From Arthrobacter sp. zg-Y1171 (lineage in GTDB: Bacteria > Actinomycetota > Actinomycetes > Actinomycetales > Micrococcaceae): 64,000 nt of DNA. Where the stretch lies: contig NZ_CP104264.1 in NCBI RefSeq assembly GCF_025244845.1, forward strand, positions 1,922,001 to 1,986,000, in the 5' to 3' direction. The translations under genes were made by a program, and so were the position numbers. This document shows positions 32,315 through 41,137 of this stretch, piece by piece; the stretch's first letter is position 1, and every line of letters starts with the position of its first letter. The notes beneath the pieces are model-generated. The model was not told the origin of the DNA, did not search any database, and was given only the letters and a program-made list of their open reading frames with translations.

Positions 32315-32994
32315 CCGCCGCCACCGTGCTGCTGGCGGATGACCACTCGGCCATCCGCGGCGGCCTGCGCATAATCCTGGAGTCCATCGGCGGCTTCACC
32401 GTCGTCGGCGAGGCTGCGGACGGTGCAGGAGCCGTACGCATGGCACGCGCCCTGCGGCCCGACGTCGTCCTGATGGACCTTCGCATGCCCGGGATGGACG
32501 GAATTGCCGCCACCGCGGAGATCACCGGAGAGGGACTGTCCGCGGTGCTGGTGCTGACCACCTTCGACATTGACGAGTACGTTTTCGCCGCGCTGCGGGC
32601 CGGCGCTGCCGGATTCCTGCTGAAATCGGTGGAACCTGCCGAATTGGTGCGCGCGGTGCAAAGCGTGGCCGACGGCGACAGTGTCCTCTCCCCGGAGGTC
32701 ACCGGCAGGCTGATCTCCGCGTTCGTGCAGTCACCGGCTGCGGCTGCGGCACCGGCAGCGGCAGCGGCAGCCGCTACCGGGACTCTGCCGGCGGAGTCCC
32801 TGACCGCACGGGAGGAAGCGGTCCTGGCCTGCATCGGCGAGGGATTGTCCAACCAGCAGATTTCCCGCCGGCTGGGGATCGCCGAGACCACCGTCAAAAC
32901 CCATGTCTCCCGTGTCCTGGCCAAGCTGGGAGTCTCCTCCCGGGTGCAGGCCGCCATCGCGTTCCGGGAACGCGGCGGCGGCCCGGGCCGCTAG
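32311..32994 (+). CDS. LuxR/NarL-family response regulator
   Basis: A 227-residue DNA-binding response regulator, partner of the kinase just upstream. The receiver has the acidic pocket LLADDHSA, the phosphorylatable Asp56 in DVVLMDLRMPG, and the switch lysine in GFLLKSVEP. An Ala/Pro-rich linker (around residues 143-155) leads to the LuxR helix-turn-helix LTAREEAVLACIGEGLSNQQ with TTVKTHVSRVLAKLG. The start is TTG, overlapping the kinase stop. Its stop overlaps the convergent hisS stop in a shared CTAG. Confidence 0.93.
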   Translation: MTAATVLLADDHSAIRGGLRIILESIGGFTVVGEAADGAGAVRMARALRPDVVLMDLRMPGMDGIAATAEITGEGLSAVLVLTTFDIDEYVFAALRAGAAGFLLKSVEPAELVRAVQSVADGDSVLSPEVTGRLISAFVQSPAAAAAPAAAAAAATGTLPAESLTAREEAVLACIGEGLSNQQISRRLGIAETTVKTHVSRVLAKLGVSSRVQAAIAFRERGGGPGR

Positions 32995-34346
32995 GCCGAC
33001 GGCACCTGCACGGGGGTTACCTGCACGGTGAGGTCCTCGGCCGGCGGAGTCCACAGCGCGGGATCGGCCGGCACCTGCTCACCGGTGCGGATGTCCTTGA
33101 CCTCGTGGCTGCCGTCTTCGGCGGTGAACCAGACAAACGGGATGCCCCGGCGGTCGGCGAACTTGATCTGCTTGCCGAACTTTTCCGCCTTCGGGGCCAC
33201 TTCCACCGAAATGCCGCGGCTGCGCAGCTGGGCGGCGGTGTCCTGGGCTTCGGACCAGGACTCGTCGGTGGCCAGGGTCAGCAGCACTGTAGTGGGAACG
33301 CTGCGCGAAGCCTGCGCGAATTCCTGGCTGAGGATGCGCATGACCAGCCGCGTGACGCCGATGGAGAGGCCGACGCCGGGGAAGGTGCGGTTCCCCTTGC
33401 TGGCCAGGGAATCGTAGCGGCCGCCGGAGCAGATCGAGCCGAGCGCTTCATGTCCCACCAGGACCGTTTCGTAAACGGTGCCGGTGTAGTAGTCCAGGCC
33501 GCGGGCGATGCTGAGGTCCGCGAGGACCCGGCCCGGAGCGCGGCGGGAGGCTTCGCTGATGACCTGGAACAGTTCATCGAGGCCTTCGTCCAGCAGTTCA
33601 TTGGACACACCCAGTGCCCGGACCTGCTCCACGAACGAGGTGTCCTCCGTGCGGATGGAGGCCAGCTTCAGGGCTGCCTCGGCCTGTTCGGGGGTGGCGC
33701 CGAGTTCCTCCTGCAGGAGCTCGGCTACGCGCTGCGCCCCGATCTTCTCCAGCTTGTCGATGCTGCGCAGCACGCCGGCGGTGTCTTCCAGGCCGATGCC
33801 GCGGTAGAAGCCTTCGGCCAGCTTGCGGTTGTTGACCCTGATCTTGAACTCGGGGATGGGCAGCGCGCCGAGGGCTTCGGCGATGACCAGCGCCAGCTCA
33901 ACGTCGTACCGGAACGGCAGCTCTCCGTCACCCACCACATCAATGTCCGCCTGCGTGAACTCGCGGGCCCGCCCCTCCTGCGGACGCTCGCCGCGCCAGA
34001 CCTTCTGGATCTGGTAGCGGCGGAACGGGAAGGAGAGGTGGCCGGCGTTCTCCACCACGTAGCGGGCAAACGGCACGGTCAGGTCGAAGTGCAGGGCCAG
34101 CTGGTTGGGATCTTCCTTGCCGGCGGCCTCGCCCTCTTCGGCCTGCAGCCGGCTCAGCGCGTAGACTTCCTTGTCAATGTCGCCCTTGCGCAGCAGCTGG
34201 CCCACCGTTTCCACGGCCCGGGTTTCGATGTTGGAGAAGCCGTGCAGCTCGAAGGTCCGGCGCAGTACGTCCAGGACATGGAGTTCAACAAGGCGCTCCT
34301 GCGGTAGCCATTCGGGGAAACCGGACAGTGAGGCCTTGCGTGCCAT
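32991..34346 (-). CDS. hisS: histidyl-tRNA synthetase
   Basis: A class II synthetase for tRNA-His. The 451 residues show motif 2 FRRYQIQKVWRGERPQEGR with the following REFTQADIDVVG, the HisRS-specific IARGLDYYTGTVYETV (HisA) and SICSGGRYDSL, and motif 3 FPGVGLSIGVTRL. The C-terminal anticodon domain carries TTVLLTLATDESWSEAQ. The ATG follows AAGGAGTTGCCACC. It converges on the response regulator with a 4-bp overlap at the stops (CTAG), so no terminator fits between them. Confidence 0.97.
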   Translation of the reverse strand: MARKASLSGFPEWLPQERLVELHVLDVLRRTFELHGFSNIETRAVETVGQLLRKGDIDKEVYALSRLQAEEGEAAGKEDPNQLALHFDLTVPFARYVVENAGHLSFPFRRYQIQKVWRGERPQEGRAREFTQADIDVVGDGELPFRYDVELALVIAEALGALPIPEFKIRVNNRKLAEGFYRGIGLEDTAGVLRSIDKLEKIGAQRVAELLQEELGATPEQAEAALKLASIRTEDTSFVEQVRALGVSNELLDEGLDELFQVISEASRRAPGRVLADLSIARGLDYYTGTVYETVLVGHEALGSICSGGRYDSLASKGNRTFPGVGLSIGVTRLVMRILSQEFAQASRSVPTTVLLTLATDESWSEAQDTAAQLRSRGISVEVAPKAEKFGKQIKFADRRGIPFVWFTAEDGSHEVKDIRTGEQVPADPALWTPPAEDLTVQVTPVQVPSA

Positions 34347-34528
34347 GGTGGCAACTCCTTAGGTGGGCGAAACGGCGCAGGCGGAACCCCGCCCGGCCAC
34401 GGTGCACGCATGAGCGTGCATAAACTATGTGCGGCACTCATTTTAGCCGCTTGGGACGCAGCCCCCGTTTCAGACCGGCGCGCCGCTCCCAGACCCGATC
34501 CCGATCCGATCCAGTACAGGAGGCAACG

Positions 34529-35287
34529 GTGGCAGCAAACCGCACCAGCCGTGAAGACAGGCGCCGGCTGGCCCGGATGGAAGCGCGGAGGGCCTTCGCC
34601 GCCGCCCGTGCCAAGCGGCGCAAGCGTGACAACCTCTTCGCCGCAGCGGCCGCCGTCGTTGTCCTGGCCCTCGCCGTTGCGCTGCAGATGGCGTGGTTCA
34701 GTTCCGATCCCACGGCGGCGGACCTGGAGCTGCTGCGGGAACAGGCCGACGTCGTCGAACTGCCCGACGTTCCGGATCCGTCTGTCGCCGAGGGCAGGAC
34801 CTTCACCGGGTCCCTGGCGCTGGGACAGGGCGAAATCGGCGTGGAACTGGACGGCACGGCGGCACCCCAGGCGGTTGCCTCCTTCAAGACGCTTGCCGAT
34901 GCGGGCTACTTCAGCGGCAAGGACTGCCACCGGCTGACCGCCACCGAATCCACGTCCGTGCTCCAGTGCGGTTCCCCGTACGGGAACGGGAAGGCCGACC
35001 AGGACTTCCTGTGGGGGCCGGTGGAGAACTCGCCGGCAGACGGCTTTTACCCCGCCGGCACCATCGCCGTCGCCCGCGGTGAAGACCAAATGAGCCACGG
35101 CACACAGTTCTTCATTGTTTACAAGGATTCGACGCTAACGCAGGAAACCGGCGGCTACACGATAATGGGTAAGGTAACGTCAGGTCTTGACGTACTGGAG
35201 GCCATCGCTTCCTCGGGCACAGCCTCCGGGGAGACCGATGGTTTCCCGAAAGACCCGGTGACGATTAACTCGTTCACCCTGAACTAA
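34529..35287 (+). CDS. membrane-anchored cyclophilin-type peptidyl-prolyl isomerase
   Basis: A 252-residue protein with a basic cytoplasmic N-terminus (RRRLARMEARRAFAAARAKR), one membrane helix at about residues 36-57, and an extracytoplasmic cyclophilin domain from about 78. The domain shows GQGEIGVELDGTAAPQAVAS, FKTLADAGYFSGKDCHRLT, and SHGTQFFIVYKDSTL with IMGKVTSGLDVLEAIA. The start is GTG at 34529, five bases after a perfect AGGAGG, which rejects the longer frame from 34427. The PPIase core is slightly divergent (an Arg-rich FHR motif reads CHR). It probably folds exported proteins. Confidence 0.92.
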   Translation: MAANRTSREDRRRLARMEARRAFAAARAKRRKRDNLFAAAAAVVVLALAVALQMAWFSSDPTAADLELLREQADVVELPDVPDPSVAEGRTFTGSLALGQGEIGVELDGTAAPQAVASFKTLADAGYFSGKDCHRLTATESTSVLQCGSPYGNGKADQDFLWGPVENSPADGFYPAGTIAVARGEDQMSHGTQFFIVYKDSTLTQETGGYTIMGKVTSGLDVLEAIASSGTASGETDGFPKDPVTINSFTLN

Positions 35288-35340
35288 GTGGCGGCGCGGG
35301 CTTCGCAAACTGCCATCCATCGAGTGAAAGACTTTTAGCG

Positions 35341-36771
35341 GTGACAGACAGTCAGAAATCCGACGAAACAGCAGGCCCTTCCACTACGGAGACGTCCCGG
35401 CCTGCCACTCCGAGCCCCGCAGCACTTGCGGCGCGACGGCCCTCCCCCGCAGCCGTAGGCCCCCGGCCCGGCGCGGCAGCCCAGCCGGTGGTGGCAGCTC
35501 CGGCCGCCCACTCCACCCCGCTGGAGGAAGCCGCCCGCTTCGCGCGGGTCGAGGAGGACGGCCACGTCTTCCTGATCGTGGACGGCGAGGAATCGGCCGT
35601 CGGCCAGTTCCCCGACGCCTCCAAGGAAGAAGCACTGGCCTACTTCGTGCGCAAGTACGACGACGTCGCCAGCCAGCTGCTGCTCCTGGAGCAGCGGGTG
35701 CAGGTCAAGGCTCCGGCCGCGGACATCCACAAGACCCTGAAGCACCTGGCCCAGCAGGTGGCCGAGCGCAAGATGGTGGGCGATATCAAGGCTCTCGATG
35801 CCCGCATCGAAGCACTCGAAGCCTCGCTCAAGGAGGCCGAGGCCGCCGAGCGCGCCGAGGCTGAGGCCGCCAAGGCGCGTGAGCTTGCCGCCCGTGAGGC
35901 CATTGTTGCCGAGGCGGAGGAAATCGCTGCCAAGGACCCGGCCACGATTCAGTGGAAGACCAGCAGCAACCGGATGAACGAGCTGTTCGATGCGTGGAAG
36001 ACCGCGCAGAAGAACGGCCCGCGCCTGGGCCGCAGCACCGAGGACACCCTGTGGAAGCGGTTCCGTTCCGCCCGCACGGTCTTCGACCGCCACCGCCGTG
36101 CCTACTTCTCCCAGCTGGACAGTGAAAACTCGTCCGCCAAGGCTGCGAAGGAGGCACTCATTGCCCGCGCCGAGGAACTGGCGACGTCCACGGACTGGGG
36201 CAACACCGCCGCCGAATACCGGCAGCTCATGGACGAGTGGAAGGCCTCCAAGCGCGCCAGCCGCAAGGATGACGATGCCCTGTGGGCCCGCTTCCGTGCA
36301 GCGCAGGATCAGTTCTTCGCCGCCCGCCAGGCAGCCAACGAGGTTATCGACGAGGAATTCGCCGCGAACCTCGTGGTCAAGGAAGAGCTGCTGAAGGAAG
36401 CACAGGCCCTCCTGCCGATCACGGACCTGAACTCGGCCCGCAAGGCCCTCCAGTCGATCCGGGAACGCTGGGAAGACGCCGGCAAGGTGCCCCGGGCCGA
36501 TATGGGCCGCATGGAGGCCGGCATCCGCAAGGTTGAGGAAGCCGTGAAGGCTGCCGAAGACGAGCACTGGCAGCGGAGCAACCCCGAGACCAAGGCACGC
36601 ACCAACTCGGCCCTGTCCCAGCTGGAGGCGACCATCGCGTCCCTCGAACAGGACCTGGCCGACGCCGAGAAGGCGGGCAACGCGAAAAAGATCGCGGACG
36701 CCCGCGAGGCCCTGGAAGCCCGCCAGCAGTGGCTGGCAATGCTGCAGAAGTCCGCGCAGGACTTCGCCTAG
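35341..36771 (+). CDS. DUF349 repeat protein
   Basis: A 476-residue protein of unknown function. After a disordered Pro/Ala-rich N-terminus it consists of DUF349 helical repeats, seen as the spaced Trp motifs IQWKTSSNRMNELFDAWKT, EDTLWKRFRSARTVFDRHR, and the second pair WGNTAAEYRQLMDEWKA with DDDALWARFRAAQDQFFAAR, then ALQSIRERWEDAGKVPR. Long charged coiled-coil segments link and follow them. The actinobacterial homologue commonly sits between the cyclophilin and Rel genes, as here. The start is GTG; a hairpin follows the stop. Confidence 0.88.
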   Translation: MTDSQKSDETAGPSTTETSRPATPSPAALAARRPSPAAVGPRPGAAAQPVVAAPAAHSTPLEEAARFARVEEDGHVFLIVDGEESAVGQFPDASKEEALAYFVRKYDDVASQLLLLEQRVQVKAPAADIHKTLKHLAQQVAERKMVGDIKALDARIEALEASLKEAEAAERAEAEAAKARELAAREAIVAEAEEIAAKDPATIQWKTSSNRMNELFDAWKTAQKNGPRLGRSTEDTLWKRFRSARTVFDRHRRAYFSQLDSENSSAKAAKEALIARAEELATSTDWGNTAAEYRQLMDEWKASKRASRKDDDALWARFRAAQDQFFAARQAANEVIDEEFAANLVVKEELLKEAQALLPITDLNSARKALQSIRERWEDAGKVPRADMGRMEAGIRKVEEAVKAAEDEHWQRSNPETKARTNSALSQLEATIASLEQDLADAEKAGNAKKIADAREALEARQQWLAMLQKSAQDFA

Positions 36772-36793
36772 GCTGCGTACCGGCTCCACGGGG

Positions 36794-36839
36794 AAAGCCC
36801 CGTCCCTCCCGTTATCCACAACGGGCGGGGCGGGGCTTT
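36794..36839 (+). terminator. terminator after the DUF349 gene
   Basis: A 20-base arm AAAGCCCCGTCCCTCCCGTT pairs with AACGGGCGGGGCGGGGCTTT across a six-base loop, with two mismatches. It begins 22 nt past the DUF349 stop and ends in TTT. Confidence 0.8.
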
Positions 36840-36872
36840 CGCTTTGCCCGCCGGCTGCACATGCTGGTGTGC

Positions 36873-37493
36873 ATGCCTGCGCAGCTCTTTCCCTACCCCG
36901 GTGCCCTCCCGGAGATCACCTCCACGGGCGGAGCGCTGTTCACCGCAGGTGAGGTGTTCCGGCACGAGGAACTCCAGGCCATGGCAATGGACGGGCTGCT
37001 CCGGCACGTGTACGCGGGAACCTTTGTCCGCTGGGATGTCCGGCCGGACCCGGTGGTCCGTGCCCTTGCGGCGTCTGCCGAGCTGCCCGTGCAGCTGCGC
37101 CGCAGGCTGACCATGGGGAGATTGACCGCTGCCTGGATCTACGGCTGCGCTCGGCGGCCGCCGCGGCTCGATGTGCTGGCGGACCGCCGCAGCCGCACCG
37201 GTGCCCTGCAGCCCTTCAGCACCGCCGTCCTCCACGAGGTCCTGCTGGGCCCCGCAGACCGCGTGGACGTAGGAACAGTGTCCGTCACCTCTCCGCTGCG
37301 GACCGCCGTCGACGTCGCCCTCTATGCGGGCACCGCGGAAGCGGTTTCCACCCTGCGGCGCCTGGCGGCGCTCCCGGCCCTGGGCTGCCGGCTGGACCTC
37401 GTGCAGCGGGCGCTGGAAGCCGGACACCGGGTACCGGGCAAGGCGGCGGCGCTGGAACGCGTTGCAGCTGCCGCCGCCGAGCCGACCGGTTAG
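36873..37493 (+). CDS. AbiEi-like orphan protein
   Basis: A 206-residue protein of unknown role. The N-terminal half has the shape of AbiEi antitoxin-type proteins: a short winged-helix-like region (GALFTAGEVFRHEELQAMAMDGLLRHVYAGTFV), then an RRLTMGRLTAAWIYGCARRPP segment and SVTSPLRTAVDVALYAG. No AbiEii nucleotidyltransferase toxin lies nearby, so it is not a complete type IV toxin-antitoxin module. The start is uncertain: ATG 36861, GTG 36867 and ATG 36873 are all in frame and none has a clear Shine-Dalgarno. It is convergent with the Rel gene, only 13 nt apart. Confidence 0.65.
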   Translation: MPAQLFPYPGALPEITSTGGALFTAGEVFRHEELQAMAMDGLLRHVYAGTFVRWDVRPDPVVRALAASAELPVQLRRRLTMGRLTAAWIYGCARRPPRLDVLADRRSRTGALQPFSTAVLHEVLLGPADRVDVGTVSVTSPLRTAVDVALYAGTAEAVSTLRRLAALPALGCRLDLVQRALEAGHRVPGKAAALERVAAAAAEPTG

Positions 37494-37506
37494 TGGAACC
37501 CGGAAC

Positions 37507-39948
37507 CTAGACCCGCCGCTGCGACCCCGTGGTGCGGTAGACGTCGAACACGCCGTCGATCTTGCGGACCGCACTGAGGATGTGGTTCAGATATTTCGGA
37601 TCCCCCATCTCGAACACGAACTTCGACATCGCCACGCGGTCGCTGGAGGTGTTGACGCTGGCGGAGAGGATGTTCACATGGTTTTCCGACAGGACCCGTG
37701 TCACGTCCGACAGCAGGCTCTTGCGGTCCAGTGCCTCCACCTGGATCTCGACCAGGAAGACGCTGGACTGGGTGGGCGCCCACTCCACGGGGACAATGCG
37801 GTCCGGCGTGGCGCGCAGTTCCTGTACGTTGCGGCAGTCGCTGCGGTGTACCGAGACACCCGAACCGCGGGTAACGAACCCGATGATCGGATCCGGCGGG
37901 ACCGGGGTGCAGCAGCGGGCCAGCTTGACCCACACATCGCCGGTACCGCGTACGGTGACGCCGGAATCGGAGAACTTGGGGCGGCGGGCTGCGGTGGCCA
38001 CCGGCGTTTCGGCCAGGTCCTCCTCGGCGCCCTGGTGCCCGCCCATGAGGTTGACCAGGTGCTCAATGACGTTCTGCGCAGAGGTATGGCCGTCGCCCAC
38101 CGCGGCGTACAGCGCGGAAATGTCCTGGTGGTGCAGTTCCTCGGCCACCGCCACCAGCGCATCATGCGTCATCAGGCGCTGCAGCGGCAGGTTCTGCTTG
38201 CGCATGCCGCGGGTGAGCAGGTCCTTGCCCTTTTCGATTGCCTCTTCGCGGCGTTCCTTGGTGAACCACTGCCGGATCTTGTTCCGGGCGCGCGGGCTCT
38301 TGACGAAGCCCTGCCAGTCCTGGCTTGGGCCGGCGCCCTCGGCCTTGGAGGTGAAGATCTCCACCCAGTCGCCGTGCTGCAGTTCGCTGTTGAGCGGCAC
38401 CAGTTTCCCGTTGACGCGTGCCCCGATGGTCCGGTGGCCCACCTCGGTGTGCACTGCGTAGGCGAAGTCCACCGGCGTCGATCCGGCCGGAAGCGCCATG
38501 ACCTCGCCCTTGGGCGTAAAGACGAAGACTTCGCGCGCATTAATCTCGAAGCGCAGCGAATCCAGGAACTCGTCGGGATCCGAGGTTTCCTGCTGCCAGT
38601 CCACCAGGCTGCGCAGCCAGCCCATGTCGTCAGGGGCTTCGGGGCCCTTGTTGCCGTCCTTGTACTTCCAGTGCGCGGCGACGCCGTATTCGGCGCGGCG
38701 GTGCATGTCATGCGTGCGGATCTGGATTTCCACGGGCTTGCCGCCGGGGCCGATTACCGTGGTGTGCAGCGACTGGTACATGTTGAACTTCGGCATCGCG
38801 ATGTAGTCCTTGAACCGCCCGGGAAGGGGGTTCCACCGCGAATGCAGGGCACCGAGGGTGGCGTAGCAGTCGCGGACGGAGTCCACCAGGACGCGCACGC
38901 CCATCAGGTCATGGATGTCGTCGAAGTCCTTGCCCCGCACGATCATCTTTTGGTAGATCGAGTAATAGTGCTTGGGCCGGCCGGTGATGGTGGCCTTGAT
39001 CTTGACCGCGTGCAGGTCATCGGCGATCTGCGACCGCACGGTACCCAGGTACTTTTCCCGTTCCGGAGTCCGGTCGCCCACCATCCGGACAATCTCGTCA
39101 TACACCTTGGGGTGCAGTGCGGCGAAGGAAAGATCCTCCAACTCCCACTTGATGGTGTTCATGCCCAGCCGGTGCGCCAGCGGGGCGAAGATTTCCAGGG
39201 TTTCGCGTGCCTTCTTGGCGGACGATTCCGGCGACACGAAACGCCAGGTGCGGGCGTTGTGCAGCCGGTCCGCGAGCTTGATGACCAGAACGCGGATGTC
39301 CTTGGCCATGGCGACGACCATCTTGCGTACGGTTTCGGACTGCGCGGCGTCCCCGAAGGTGACCTTGTCCAGCTTGGTGACACCGTCCACGAGCATCGCC
39401 ACCTCCGGACCGAACTCGCGCCTCAGCTCGTCCAGGGTGTAGCTGGTGTCCTCCACCGTGTCATGCAGCAACGCCGCGGCCAGGGTGGTGCCGGTCATGC
39501 CCAGCTCCGCCAGGATGGTCGCCACCGCCACCGGGTGCGTGATGTACGGATCCCCGCTCTTGCGCTTCTGTCCCTCGTGGCTCCGCTCGGCAACCACATA
39601 GGCGCGCTGGATCAGGTCCAGGTCTTCCTTGGGGTTGTTGACCCGGACCGTGCGGAGCAGCGGTTCCAGCATCGGCGAGTAGCCGGGGTTGCCCCGGCCG
39701 GCCAGGCGGGCGAGCCGGGCACGGGTCGAGGCCCGGCGGCCGGTCGAGGGCGTACGGCCTGCGCCGCTGCCGGGTTTCACCGGTACGGGGGCCTTCGCCG
39801 GGCCGGGGACGGGAAGCAGGGCGTCAGTGTTGCCGGCGGCAGCATCCAATGCCGCAGCTTCGCGCGCTGCGGTGTCCTCATGCCCCGGGTCGATCCCCGC
39901 GGTGCCGCTGTTTCCTGCCTCATCGGCAGGTGTTGCACTGTTGGCCAC
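37507..39948 (-). CDS. relA: bifunctional (p)ppGpp synthetase/hydrolase Rel
   Basis: The stringent-response enzyme. The 813 residues contain an N-terminal Ala/Pro-rich leader of about 95 residues, then the hydrolase HD domain ([14 protein letters not shown], His162-Asp163 and Glu166-Asp167 intact) and the synthetase domain ([23 protein letters not shown]). These are followed by TGS ([20 protein letters not shown]), the zinc-finger region with [14 protein letters not shown], and a C-terminal ACT domain. Both catalytic centres look intact, so it is the long bifunctional Rel. It starts with GTG after GAAAGG and lies downstream of secDF. Confidence 0.96.
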   Translation of the reverse strand: MANSATPADEAGNSGTAGIDPGHEDTAAREAAALDAAAGNTDALLPVPGPAKAPVPVKPGSGAGRTPSTGRRASTRARLARLAGRGNPGYSPMLEPLLRTVRVNNPKEDLDLIQRAYVVAERSHEGQKRKSGDPYITHPVAVATILAELGMTGTTLAAALLHDTVEDTSYTLDELRREFGPEVAMLVDGVTKLDKVTFGDAAQSETVRKMVVAMAKDIRVLVIKLADRLHNARTWRFVSPESSAKKARETLEIFAPLAHRLGMNTIKWELEDLSFAALHPKVYDEIVRMVGDRTPEREKYLGTVRSQIADDLHAVKIKATITGRPKHYYSIYQKMIVRGKDFDDIHDLMGVRVLVDSVRDCYATLGALHSRWNPLPGRFKDYIAMPKFNMYQSLHTTVIGPGGKPVEIQIRTHDMHRRAEYGVAAHWKYKDGNKGPEAPDDMGWLRSLVDWQQETSDPDEFLDSLRFEINAREVFVFTPKGEVMALPAGSTPVDFAYAVHTEVGHRTIGARVNGKLVPLNSELQHGDWVEIFTSKAEGAGPSQDWQGFVKSPRARNKIRQWFTKERREEAIEKGKDLLTRGMRKQNLPLQRLMTHDALVAVAEELHHQDISALYAAVGDGHTSAQNVIEHLVNLMGGHQGAEEDLAETPVATAARRPKFSDSGVTVRGTGDVWVKLARCCTPVPPDPIIGFVTRGSGVSVHRSDCRNVQELRATPDRIVPVEWAPTQSSVFLVEIQVEALDRKSLLSDVTRVLSENHVNILSASVNTSSDRVAMSKFVFEMGDPKYLNHILSAVRKIDGVFDVYRTTGSQRRV

Positions 39949-40059
39949 TGACGACCTTTCTTCGTACGTTCAAAAGCAGGTGGTCAAAACGTTTTCGGCG
40001 GCCGCGCTTACGCGGCACCTGTCAACCAGTCTAAGCCTGCCCGCACCGCACTTAAACCG

Positions 40060-40097
40060 CCGGTTCCGTACTCCTTTGGCGTGGAGTACGGAACCGG
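40060..40097 (-). terminator. secF terminator
   Basis: A 15-bp perfect stem (CCGGTTCCGTACTCC and complement) with an 8-base loop, 24 nt past the secF stop and about 110 nt before the rel start. On the minus strand it is followed by GCGGTTTAAG. Confidence 0.85.
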
Positions 40098-40120
40098 ATG
40101 GTCGGAGCGGGATTTACCCC

Positions 40121-41137
40121 TTAGGCGCTGACAGCCGCGGAGCCCTTTGCTTCGTTGGCCCGGCGTTCAGCCACCCGCTTGGCCTGCTTGCGGATGTCCG
40201 GTTCATTCCGGCGCAGCCAGGCGTACAGGGGCGCTGCAATGTAGATGGTCGCGATGGTGCCCAGGATGATGCCCACGAACAATGCCAGGGACAGGTCCTT
40301 CAGGGTGCCGGCGCCCAGCAGCAGCGCACCGATGAACAGGATGGAGGCCACCGGAAGGACTGCGACCACGGACGTGTTGATGGACCGCACCAGGGTCTGG
40401 TTCACGGCCAGGTTCACTTCTTCCGCGAAGGTCCGCTTGGTGCGCTTGTCCAGGTCCTTCGTGTTTTCGCGGACCTTGTCGAACACCACCACGGTGTCAT
40501 ACAGCGAGTAGCTGAGCACGGTAAGGAAACCGATGATGGCCGACGGCGTCACTTCGAAACCGCTCAGCGCATAGACGCCGGCCGTGACGACCATAACCAC
40601 CAGAAGCCCGACGACGGCAGCTACCGACATCTTCCAGGTCCGGAAGTACAAGGCCATCAGCACTGCTGCCAGTGCGACGAAGACGACGAGGCCCACCAGT
40701 GCCTGCCGGCTGACGTCGCTTCCCCAGGTGGGACCGATGAAGGTGGAGGTGACCTCGTCCTGGCTTACGCCGTAGGTGTCCGCCAGCGATTCCTTGACCT
40801 CGATGGTCTGGTCATCGCTCAGCTTCTCCGTCTGGATCCGCATGGTGCCCGGGGCGATGTTGGTGACCTTCGGGTCGGCGGTGCCGGCAACCTCGGCCAC
40901 GGCCTTCTCACCGCCGCTGACGTCGGTATTGCTGACGTTGGAGACGGTGAACTCGGAGCCGCCGCGGAATTCGATGCCGAGGTTGAATCCGCCCTTGGCC
41001 ACCGGGATGAGGATCGAAAGCAGCACGGCTGCCGCTGCGATGAAGAACCACAGCTTTGCCTTGCCAACGAAGTTGTAGGACCGCTTTCCGGTGTAAAGGT
41101 CGTTGCCGAATGCGGCGAAACTGGGGAGCTTACTCAT
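40121..41137 (-). CDS. secF: protein translocase subunit SecF
   Basis: With SecD, couples the proton gradient to late steps of Sec export. The 338 residues have a first membrane helix (KLWFFIAAAAVLLSILIPVA), the signature GFNLGIEFRGGSEF, and five more membrane helices in the C-terminal half. The conserved YSLYDTVVVFDKVRENT lies near residues 213-229. The ATG overlaps the secD stop by one base (TAATG). A basic cytoplasmic tail ends the protein. Confidence 0.96.
   Translation of the reverse strand: MSKLPSFAAFGNDLYTGKRSYNFVGKAKLWFFIAAAAVLLSILIPVAKGGFNLGIEFRGGSEFTVSNVSNTDVSGGEKAVAEVAGTADPKVTNIAPGTMRIQTEKLSDDQTIEVKESLADTYGVSQDEVTSTFIGPTWGSDVSRQALVGLVVFVALAAVLMALYFRTWKMSVAAVVGLLVVMVVTAGVYALSGFEVTPSAIIGFLTVLSYSLYDTVVVFDKVRENTKDLDKRTKRTFAEEVNLAVNQTLVRSINTSVVAVLPVASILFIGALLLGAGTLKDLSLALFVGIILGTIATIYIAAPLYAWLRRNEPDIRKQAKRVAERRANEAKGSAAVSA

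Noticed and set aside
32735..32775. Short GC-rich tandem repeat in the response regulator
   Set aside because: It encodes an Ala/Pro linker between receiver and DNA-binding domains, a common feature.
37324..39951. Plus-strand open frame of 875 codons
   Set aside because: Shadow of the rel gene on the opposite strand.
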